A DNA stretch of 12,492 nucleotides from contig CAAENH010000012.1 of NCBI GenBank assembly GCA_900757295.1, positions 1-12,492 on the forward strand, given 5' to 3'. The position numbers and the translations under genes are program-made. A model generated the notes under the pieces. That model was not told the DNA's origin. It saw nothing but the letters and a program-made list of their open reading frames with translations, and searched no databases. Of this stretch, positions 7,436-12,492 are shown piece after piece. Origin of the DNA: Bacilli bacterium. GTDB taxonomy: Bacteria; Bacillota_I; Bacilli_A; RF39; UBA660. Numbering within the stretch: the stretch's first letter is position 1; every line of letters begins with the position of its first letter.

Positions 7436-8041
7436 ATGAACTTTACGTATGATGGTGCAGATTTAAGTAGTATAATAAAACATTATGAAATAAATAATAA
7501 TAAAATAATTATTGAATATTTAGATGGATCTACTAAGATTGTTGCAAATTCTAAAAATATGGAAAATTCTATACAAGAAGTAATGTTAGAGCAAGCTGAA
7601 GAAAGAAACGTTAAAATGTTTGATTATGAAATGAAAAATTCATCTAATTATGATGTAGCTGTTTTATCTGCAATTATGGCAGGAACTACTGTTGCTTTAA
7701 ATTATTTAACCAAAGTTCCTTATCATTATGATATAGCTAATTTAGTTGCTGGTGGCTTAGGATGTGTTATACTTGGTCAAATAGTAAATGATTATAAACA
7801 GTTTAAGAAATGTAATGAATTATCTAAATATGAATACTATTTATATTTTAGAAATGAATTAGAGCAATATAAAAATTATAGTAAATTATATAATAATGTA
7901 AGAAATAATAATGAGTTGAATATAAATACATTAGATAGTTATTCTGAAAAAGATCTTGATCGTGTTATCATTAATTTATGTCGTATTGCAGCAGAAGATC
8001 AAGAAAAAGAAAATTATGAAAGAACAAAAAAATTAAGATAA
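7436..8041 (+). CDS. Unknown protein with two central membrane segments
   Basis: A 201-residue protein I cannot assign. The N-terminal 60 residues form a small domain with IIIEYLDGSTKIV (24-36) followed by a helical MLEQAEERN (50-58). Two hydrophobic segments follow at about 73-92 and 99-117, joined by a short polar loop. The rest (about 118-201) is charged, Tyr/Asn/Lys-rich and probably helical. With a short loop between the helices, both soluble ends are likely cytoplasmic. ATG 7436 has an excellent ribosome site (AAAGGAGG, 6-base spacing), indicating real and possibly strong translation. It is monocistronic, and its 3' end contributes half of a bidirectional terminator shared with convergent gerQ. 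No catalytic motif is visible. Confidence 0.85.
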   Translation: MNFTYDGADLSSIIKHYEINNNKIIIEYLDGSTKIVANSKNMENSIQEVMLEQAEERNVKMFDYEMKNSSNYDVAVLSAIMAGTTVALNYLTKVPYHYDIANLVAGGLGCVILGQIVNDYKQFKKCNELSKYEYYLYFRNELEQYKNYSKLYNNVRNNNELNINTLDSYSEKDLDRVIINLCRIAAEDQEKENYERTKKLR

Positions 8042-8058
8042 ATTCATCTTAATTTTTT
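8027..8058. terminator. Bidirectional terminator between convergent genes
   Basis: Perfect 13-bp stem AAAAAATTAAGAT (8027-8039) / ATCTTAATTTTTT (8046-8058) with a 6-base loop. Six T close the plus-strand reading, and the seven A at 8026-8032 give a U tract for the minus strand. The arms overlap both stop codons: 8039-8041 for the plus gene and 8057-8059 for gerQ. Confidence 0.88.
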
Positions 8059-8449
8059 AATTGAATGTTTTTTCGGAATATACATGGCTATAATTGATTT
8101 TTTCATCAAATTCTACATAATTTAGATAGATCATTAATATCAAATACCAGTTTCCATTATTAGGATCACTTATAATTAAATGATCTCTTCCTGCTTCTTC
8201 AATTATGCCAGTAAATATTCTATCTTTCCATTCATTAGAATCTGGAAAAGAAACAAATGCTCTAACTCTCTTCCCTTTATTTAATCTAAGAATGTTTTCG
8301 ATATAACTTTGTTCCATTGGTAAACTTTGATTTAATGGTTCAATATTATTTTGATAATTACTAGGCGTAGGATTTTGATTCATATTTGGTTGGGGATTAG
8401 GATTAGTAGCTGTAGGAAAAGTAGGATTCTGATAAAAATTACCGTTCAT
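8057..8449 (-). CDS. gerQ: Spore coat protein GerQ
   Basis: GerQ (YwdL) is a mother-cell-made inner coat protein, needed in B. subtilis for localisation of the cortex hydrolase CwlJ and cross-linked by transglutaminase Tgl late in sporulation. The 130-residue product has a low-complexity N/P/Q-rich head (1-43) and the GerQ core: MEQSYIENILRLNKGK (45-60), GIIEEAGRDHLIISDP (81-96), and YLNYVEFDEKINY (108-120). ATG at 8449 is preferred over GTG 8458, because the GTG lies within the ribosome site AGGTGA. Residues 1-57 contain no lysine, unlike the B. subtilis protein, whose N-terminal lysines are the cross-linking sites as I recall. It is the only minus-strand gene here, divergent from the YitT gene. 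Its presence suggests a sporulating lineage or a recent ancestor that did. The family is confident; the function in this organism is inferred. Confidence 0.93.
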   Translation of the reverse strand: MNGNFYQNPTFPTATNPNPQPNMNQNPTPSNYQNNIEPLNQSLPMEQSYIENILRLNKGKRVRAFVSFPDSNEWKDRIFTGIIEEAGRDHLIISDPNNGNWYLILMIYLNYVEFDEKINYSHVYSEKTFN

Positions 8450-8455
8450 TAAAAT

Positions 8456-8462
8456 CACCTCT
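8456..8462 (-). promoter_or_regulatory. Ribosome binding site deciding the gerQ start
   Basis: On the minus strand AGAGGTG ends 6 bases before ATG 8449. The in-frame GTG at 8458 is inside this sequence, so it is not the start. Confidence 0.75.
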
Positions 8463-8466
8463 TTAA

Positions 8467-8495
8467 ATTTATATGATTTTAATTTATTAATATGT
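8467..8495 (-). promoter_or_regulatory. Possible sigma-E-like (mother-cell) promoter of gerQ
   Basis: Minus-strand ACATATT (8489-8495) matches 6 of 7 positions of the B. subtilis sigma-E -35 (KMATATT). After a 13-base spacer comes CATATAAAT (8467-8475), 6 of 8 to the -10 CATACAHT. B. subtilis gerQ is sigma-E dependent as I recall. No good sigma-A pair is visible instead. Such AT-rich motifs arise easily by chance here. Confidence 0.42.
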
Positions 8496-8510
8496 TAATA
8501 ACATATTAAT
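8486..8510. promoter_or_regulatory. 25-bp palindrome, candidate operator in the divergent intergenic region
   Basis: Perfect inverted repeat: ATTAATATGTTA (8486-8497), one central base, TAACATATTAAT (8499-8510). With a one-base centre it cannot fold as a hairpin efficiently and has no U tract, so a dimeric regulator site is likelier than a terminator. It covers the proposed gerQ -35 and lies 14 bases upstream of the YitT-gene -35 region. Confidence 0.6.
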
Positions 8511-8524
8511 TTTTACTTTGGACA

Positions 8525-8553
8525 TTCTATAAATAAGAAGTGTATGTTATAAT
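8525..8553 (+). promoter_or_regulatory. Extended -10 promoter of the YitT-family gene
   Basis: A perfect TATAAT (8548-8553) with the extended -10 element TATGT (8543-8547). The -35 (TTCTAT, 8525-8530, 17-base spacer) is poor, as is common with extended -10 promoters. The ribosome site GGTGG (8566-8570) is 7 bases before ATG 8578. Confidence 0.62.
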
Positions 8554-8577
8554 TTATGAAGATATGGTGGTTATAAT

Positions 8578-9477
8578 ATGTTTTTTAATTTAAATAAAGT
8601 AATTGAAAAAGTAAAAGAAAAAAACAGAATATTAAGATTATCAATGTTAGGAATTGGCGTATTTTTATTGGCATTAGCTTATAATATGTTTTTAGAGCCT
8701 AATAATTTAGTAACTGGTGGAATATCAGGTTTAGCAATTATATGTCAAAAAATATTTTCAATTAATGCTAGTTTTTTCATTTATATTTTTAGTATAATAC
8801 TAATTATAATAAGTTATTTTACTTTAGGTTTAAAGGAGACTTCAAAGCAAATATTAGGAGCAATACTTTATCCTTTGATGGTAAGTTTTACATGTCCTTT
8901 AGCTAGACTTTTAAATAATTATTTTGTCCTTGATAGTTTTCTATTAGAAGTTTTACTAGCGAGTTTAGTAATAGGATTTGCTGGTGGAATAATTTATAAA
9001 GCTGGTTATTCTAGTGGCGGTAATGACATTATTGTTATGATTATGAATAAATATGCTAAGATGCCAATAGGAAAATGTAATTTTATTAGTAATGTTATAA
9101 TTGTATTATTAGGCGGAGCTATTTTTGGGTTAAACAATGTTATATATGCAGTATTAATAATTTATTTAAATAGCGCTGTTGTAGATAAAATTTTACTTGG
9201 TATATCAAATAGTAAACAGTTTTTTATTCATACTAATGAAATAAATAAAGTTAAAGAGTTAATAATAAAAAAATTAAATACTGGAGTTACAGAATTAGAA
9301 ACTACTGGTGGATATTCAAAACGTAGAAAAAAAATGTTGATGTGCGTAGTAGCAACAAGAGATTATTATATGTTTAAACAGGCAGTTTTAGAGATTGATC
9401 CAGATGCATTTTTTGTTATTAATGATTGTTATGAAGTTACTGGTGGAGTAAAAAGAACTACCTTGCCTTTTATATAA
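8578..9477 (+). CDS. YitT-family membrane protein with C-terminal DUF2179 domain
   Basis: A 299-residue integral membrane protein of the YitT family, widespread in Bacillota and often in several copies; the transported substrate or role is not established. The N-terminal membrane part (about 18-208) has five or six hydrophobic segments with the family motifs MFLEPNNLVTGGISG (37-51), LKETSKQILG (85-94) and GYSSGGNDII (143-152). The cytoplasmic DUF2179 domain (about 228-288) contains TGVTELETTGGYS (235-247), MLMCVV (253-258) and EIDPDAFFVINDCYEV (272-287). It is monocistronic, divergent from gerQ and closed by a terminator overlapping its stop. All family motifs are present and length is typical. 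Confidence 0.93.
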   Translation: MFFNLNKVIEKVKEKNRILRLSMLGIGVFLLALAYNMFLEPNNLVTGGISGLAIICQKIFSINASFFIYIFSIILIIISYFTLGLKETSKQILGAILYPLMVSFTCPLARLLNNYFVLDSFLLEVLLASLVIGFAGGIIYKAGYSSGGNDIIVMIMNKYAKMPIGKCNFISNVIIVLLGGAIFGLNNVIYAVLIIYLNSAVVDKILLGISNSKQFFIHTNEINKVKELIIKKLNTGVTELETTGGYSKRRKKMLMCVVATRDYYMFKQAVLEIDPDAFFVINDCYEVTGGVKRTTLPFI

Positions 9478-9501
9478 ACGCATTCTAAATGAATGTGTTT
9501 T
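9476..9501 (+). terminator. Terminator of the YitT-family gene
   Basis: A 10-bp stem AAACGCATTC (9476-9485) / GAATGTGTTT (9491-9500) with one G-T wobble, loop TAAAT, ending in TTTT (9498-9501). The U tract is short. The left arm overlaps the stop codon. Confidence 0.7.
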
Positions 9502-9527
9502 ATTATGAAAATAGGACAAATTTACCA

Positions 9528-9556
9528 TTTATTTAATATTCTATTTTTGTTATAAT
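9528..9556 (+). promoter_or_regulatory. Promoter of the ftsEX-M23 operon
   Basis: TATAAT (9551-9556) with an upstream TGT (extended -10 TGn, 9548-9550) and a weak -35 TTTATT at 17-base spacing (9528-9533). A second TATAAT at 9560-9565 lies 9 bases further on. The ribosome site AAGGTGG (9570-9576) precedes ATG 9581. Confidence 0.58.
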
Positions 9557-9580
9557 GGTTATAATAAGTAAGGTGGTAAA

Positions 9581-10282
9581 ATGAAATTTATTAAAATTGA
9601 AGACTGCTATAAAGTTTATAAAAATGGCGTAACAGCTAATGCGGGCTTGAATTTAGAAATAGATAAAGGCGAGTTTGTTTTTATAATTGGAACAACTGGG
9701 TGTGGTAAATCAACATTAATAAAAATGCTTTATAGAGAAGAAAAACCAACTAAAGGTAAAGTAATAGTTGGTGGTATTAATGTAGCAAAATTAAGAAATA
9801 GTAAAGTATATAAATTAAGAAGAAAACTAGGAATTGTATTTCAAGACTTTAAATTGTTGCCTAAACTATCTGTATATGATAACGTAGCATTTCCTTTGAA
9901 CAGTATGGGATTACCAAAAAGAGAAGTCAAACTTCGCGTAAAAAATGCTTTAGAGTTGGTAGGACTAAAAGATAAGATGAGATCTTATCCAAATGAGTTA
10001 TCCGCAGGTATGCAACAAAGAGTTTGTATTGCTAGAGCCATGGTTAATGGGCCGAAATTGTTGATCTGTGATGAACCAACAGGAAATCTTGACCCAGAAA
10101 CTTCAAAAGAAATTATGGAAGTTTTAGATGGTATTAATAGAGAATTAGGCACAACAATTGTCATGGTAACTCATGATAAAGATATTGTTAATAGAATGAA
10201 AAAAAGAGTAATTTTATTAGACAATGGTGTATTAGTTAGCGATGAAAAGAAAGGAAAATATAAAGCCCATGAAAGCGTTTAG
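9581..10282 (+). CDS. ftsE: Cell division ABC transporter ATP-binding protein FtsE
   Basis: FtsE is the cytoplasmic ATPase of the FtsEX complex, which works as a mechanotransmitter: ATP hydrolysis drives FtsX to activate a cell wall hydrolase outside. The 233 residues hold every ABC motif: Walker A GTTGCGKST (37-45), Q-loop Q88 in VFQDFKLLP, signature LSAGMQQR (140-147), Walker B LLICDEP (160-166, E165), D-loop NLDP (169-172), H-loop H198. The signature departs from the usual LSGGEQQR at two positions (A142, M144); the serine and following glycine that contact ATP are kept. FKLLP and PTGNLDP are typical of FtsE. Its 3' end overlaps ftsX by 14 bases, and the M23 gene follows one base after ftsX, so the three are one transcription unit. 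Confidence 0.95.
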   Translation: MKFIKIEDCYKVYKNGVTANAGLNLEIDKGEFVFIIGTTGCGKSTLIKMLYREEKPTKGKVIVGGINVAKLRNSKVYKLRRKLGIVFQDFKLLPKLSVYDNVAFPLNSMGLPKREVKLRVKNALELVGLKDKMRSYPNELSAGMQQRVCIARAMVNGPKLLICDEPTGNLDPETSKEIMEVLDGINRELGTTIVMVTHDKDIVNRMKKRVILLDNGVLVSDEKKGKYKAHESV

Positions 10283-11174
10283 AGTTTTAGGCCGTAGTAT
10301 TAGTGAAGGCCTTCATAGTGTTTTTCGTAATTTTAGTTTAAGTATGGCTTCTATAATTTGTACAACTATAACCTTGATTTTAGTAGCTATTGCGATAGTT
10401 ATATCGGCAAATGTTGATAATTTTACTCAGGAAATTGAAAGGGATTTGACTATTGTAGTATTTGTTGATAACAAAGCAACAGAAGAAGATATTAATACTG
10501 TGAAAACTGAATTAAATAAAATAAGTAATATTGATCAAGATGAAATGGTTTATAAAAGTAAAGAAGAAGTAAAAGAAGAGATGAGAAGTCAATCTGAAGT
10601 TTTTAATACTGTTATGAGCCAATGGGATGATTCAAGTAATCCATTGAAAAACACATTCCAAATCAAAGTAAAAAATATTGAAAAAATTAATGATACTGCT
10701 AAAAAAATTCAAGCTATACCAAATGTTACAACTGTTCGCTATGGTGAAGGTATGGTAGAAAAAATGGTTAGCGCATTTAAATGGATAGAAAGAATTGCTT
10801 ATGGTGCGGTTATTGCATTAGTATTAGTTACTGTATTCTTAATAATTAATACAATAAAATTAACAATTTTCTCAAGAAAGAAAGAAATAGAAATAATGCG
10901 TTTAGTTGGTGCTAGTAATTTTGTTATTAAAACACCATTTGTTATAGAAGGTATGTTTTTAGGATTATTAGGCTCAATAGTACCTGTTTTAATTATTATT
11001 TTTGGTTATACATCTTTATATGATTATTCTTCAGGATATGTATTTAGTCCATTAATTCAATTAATTAAACCAATACCTTTTATATATTATGCATCTTTAA
11101 TTATTGTTGGATTAGGAATTGTTGTAGGTATGATTGGTAGTGCTACTGCTTCTAGAAAGTATTTGAAGGTTTAA
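10269..11174 (+). CDS. ftsX: Cell division protein FtsX
   Basis: FtsX is the membrane partner of FtsE. The 301-residue protein has four membrane segments (about 25-47, 176-197, 222-246, 273-294) and a large extracellular domain between the first two (about 48-170) that in other bacteria binds the wall hydrolase. After the second segment comes RKKEIEIMRLVGAS (203-216), the cytoplasmic coupling region typical of the family. An in-frame ATG at 10242 would add nine residues but has no ribosome site. ATG 10269 gives MKAFRVLGRSISEG, aligning with the usual FtsX N-terminus. A possible AAAGGA (10250-10255) is distant, so coupling to ftsE translation is likely. The next gene begins one base after the stop (TAATATG). 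Confidence 0.94.
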   Translation: MKAFRVLGRSISEGLHSVFRNFSLSMASIICTTITLILVAIAIVISANVDNFTQEIERDLTIVVFVDNKATEEDINTVKTELNKISNIDQDEMVYKSKEEVKEEMRSQSEVFNTVMSQWDDSSNPLKNTFQIKVKNIEKINDTAKKIQAIPNVTTVRYGEGMVEKMVSAFKWIERIAYGAVIALVLVTVFLIINTIKLTIFSRKKEIEIMRLVGASNFVIKTPFVIEGMFLGLLGSIVPVLIIIFGYTSLYDYSSGYVFSPLIQLIKPIPFIYYASLIIVGLGIVVGMIGSATASRKYLKV

Positions 11175-11175
11175 T

Positions 11176-12330
11176 ATGAAATATTTTAAAAGAATATTAT
11201 TTTTACTCCTAATTATAGTTTTAATACCTAAGAATGTTAATGCAACAACATTAAAGGAATATGAAGATCAAGTAAAGAAATATACTGCTGAGTTACAAGA
11301 AAAGCAGGCAAAACTAGCTAAAAATGATCAGGAGATTGCTCAAATTAAAAGTAATATTTTATCTATAGAAAATCAAATAAAAACTGCGGAAAATGAAATA
11401 ACTAGTTTGCAACAAGAAATTGATAAAAGTAATGAAGAAATAAAGAAAAAGAGTGAAGAAAGTAAAAACTTAATGGAATATTTTCAAATTGCAGATGGTG
11501 AAAATGCTTATTTGGAGTATGCTTTTGGTGCTCAAACTATTACAGATATGATATATCGTGTTTCTATTGTAGAACAAATGACTGAATATAATGATCAAAT
11601 TATGAAAGAGTTAGAAGCGTTAATAGAAACAAATAAGCAAAAGACAGTAGAATTAGATAATAAGAAAAAAGAATTAGCTAATTTAAAGAAAAATTTACAA
11701 GATCAAAAAGAAAGAATTGAAGCTGATAGTGATTCAATTAAAGAAACTGTTCCATCAGTAAAACAACAAATTGAAGTTTATCAAAAGCAAGTCGATTACT
11801 GGAAAGGAAAAGGTTGTAAATCAAATGACGTTTTAGGTGTTACATGTGCTGTTCCACCAAAAATAACTACGGGAAATATTACACCTACTAATATTATTGG
11901 AGCAAACGGATTTAGATTACCAATGGATCATGGTTATTTAACACAAGGTTTTAGTGGTAAATATGGTCATATGGGACTAGATTTTGGTAGTACAAATAAG
12001 TCTCAACCAATTTTCCCTGTTGCTAATGGGTTGGTTATTTATGTTGATAGAGATAGATATGGAGCAAATGTTGTTAAAATAGTTCATAATATCAATGGAA
12101 AATTACTTTTCTCAACATATGCTCATATGAGAGCAGTTTACTTTAAAAAAGGGCAAACTGTAACTATAAATGATACCCTTGGTTTAATGGGATCAACAGG
12201 TAATTCAACTGGACCTCATCTTCATATTGAAATGACAACTTGTGACTGGACTTATAACTGCACATATAATACATATAAAAACAGTTTAGTAAATCCATTC
12301 TCATATATACCTAATGGTACTAGATGGTAA
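11176..12330 (+). CDS. Secreted M23 (LytM) peptidase with coiled-coil arm, EnvC-like FtsEX partner
   Basis: A predicted secreted murein hydrolase regulated by FtsEX. The 384 residues comprise a signal peptide (1-23, cleavage after VNA), a long coiled coil (about 25-100), a central FGAQTITDMIYR (117-128) with the R-V-S-I-V-E-Q pattern typical of EnvC/CwlO/PcsB arms, a second helical stretch (about 134-208), a linker, and a C-terminal LytM/M23 domain (about 245-378). Metal ligands H265 and D269 (GHMGLD) and H350 (HLH, 348-350) plus catalytic H317 (YAH) are all present, so unlike E. coli EnvC this domain should be active. Four cysteines (C214, C224, C356, C362) are outside the cell and could form disulfides. 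The ribosome site GAAGGT (11165-11170) lies within ftsX. Activity and FtsX binding are inferred. Confidence 0.92.
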   Translation: MKYFKRILFLLLIIVLIPKNVNATTLKEYEDQVKKYTAELQEKQAKLAKNDQEIAQIKSNILSIENQIKTAENEITSLQQEIDKSNEEIKKKSEESKNLMEYFQIADGENAYLEYAFGAQTITDMIYRVSIVEQMTEYNDQIMKELEALIETNKQKTVELDNKKKELANLKKNLQDQKERIEADSDSIKETVPSVKQQIEVYQKQVDYWKGKGCKSNDVLGVTCAVPPKITTGNITPTNIIGANGFRLPMDHGYLTQGFSGKYGHMGLDFGSTNKSQPIFPVANGLVIYVDRDRYGANVVKIVHNINGKLLFSTYAHMRAVYFKKGQTVTINDTLGLMGSTGNSTGPHLHIEMTTCDWTYNCTYNTYKNSLVNPFSYIPNGTRW

Positions 12331-12359
12331 AAAAAGTTTTTTAAGCTTTTTTTCTTTTT
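12329..12359 (+). terminator. Terminator of the ftsEX-M23 operon
   Basis: Stem AAAAAAAG (12329-12336) / CTTTTTTT (12346-12353), extended by one wobble and two pairs inward with a 3-base loop, followed by C and TTTTT (12355-12359). The left arm starts inside the stop codon. Confidence 0.78.
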
Positions 12360-12390
12360 GTATAGATAGTTTTTATGAAAAATGATATTA

Positions 12391-12419
12391 TTATTAAGTG
12401 TTTAAGAACATAGTATTAT
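12391..12419 (+). promoter_or_regulatory. Weak candidate promoter of the last gene
   Basis: TATTAT (12414-12419) with a poor -35 TTATTA (12391-12396) at 17-base spacing, just ahead of the ribosome site at 12421. The support is mainly its position. Confidence 0.3.
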
Positions 12420-12431
12420 AAGGGTGAAAAT

Positions 12432-12492
12432 ATGAATATATATCAAGCATTATTAGATAATTACTTAGAAATATATCAAGTTAATTTAAAAA
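12432..12492 (+). CDS. 5' end of an unidentified gene, cut by the window
   Basis: ATG 12432 follows AGGGTGA (12421-12427) and opens a frame, MNIYQALLDNYLEIYQ and on, that runs to the window edge (20 codons). The start is amphipathic with no signal peptide. The visible part is too short to assign. It follows the terminator of the ftsEX operon, so it is a separate unit. Confidence 0.6.
   Translation, partial: MNIYQALLDNYLEIYQVNLK

Noticed and set aside
8450..8458. GTG at 8458 (minus strand) as the gerQ start
   Set aside because: It lies inside AGGTGA, the ribosome site of ATG 8449.
10242..10268. ATG 10242 as the ftsX start
   Set aside because: It has no ribosome site and gives a nine-residue extension; ATG 10269 matches the usual FtsX N-terminus.
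1..12492. CRISPR arrays, tRNA or rRNA genes, insertion sequences, riboswitches
   Set aside because: I looked for direct-repeat arrays, tRNA-like folds, transposase motifs and long structured leaders and saw none; leaders are about 15-40 bases, too short for riboswitches.

Overview
The window is a very AT-rich, densely packed stretch of bacterial chromosome. Gram-positive traits point to a low-GC Bacillota (Firmicutes): strong AGGAGG-type ribosome sites, sigma-A promoters with extended -10 elements, a GerQ spore-coat protein, a YfhO/CsbB-type glycosylation pair, YitT, and FtsEX with a secreted hydrolase. Tryptophan is written TGG throughout, no reading frame contains an internal TGA, and yfhO ends on TGA, so the code looks standard rather than Mycoplasma-type. 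The composition resembles uncultured gut Bacillota, but I cannot name a genus.

Layout. Bases 1-4193 are an overlapping plus-strand operon: wecB (5' end outside the window), a large YfhO-family membrane glycosyltransferase, and a GT2 polyprenyl-phosphate glycosyltransferase. A second GT2 enzyme (4267-5220) has its own promoter and terminator. A single-pass surface protein of unknown function (5431-6261) is driven by a promoter whose spacer contains a run of nine G. Then come rmlB (6357-7367) and an unknown protein with two membrane segments (7436-8041). The only minus-strand gene, gerQ (8057-8449), converges on it. Across a divergent intergenic region with a near-perfect palindrome lies a YitT-family gene (8578-9477). 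An ftsE-ftsX-M23 peptidase operon (9581-12330) follows, and a new gene starts at 12432 and runs off the end.

How the genes fit together. Most products act on the cell envelope. WecB and RmlB make sugar nucleotides (UDP-ManNAc and the dTDP-rhamnose precursor). The GT2 enzymes probably load sugars onto undecaprenyl phosphate, and YfhO probably transfers such a lipid-linked sugar to a wall polymer outside the cell. FtsEX very likely controls the secreted M23 enzyme with its coiled-coil arm.

Most notable observations: (1) the G9 tract in the promoter spacer of the surface protein, a candidate phase-variable switch; (2) seven of seven terminator hairpins overlap a stop codon, an arrangement expected if RNA polymerase outruns the ribosome; (3) a 12+1+12 palindrome with sigma-E-like elements between gerQ and the YitT gene; (4) an EnvC-like FtsEX partner that keeps all its M23 metal and catalytic residues.
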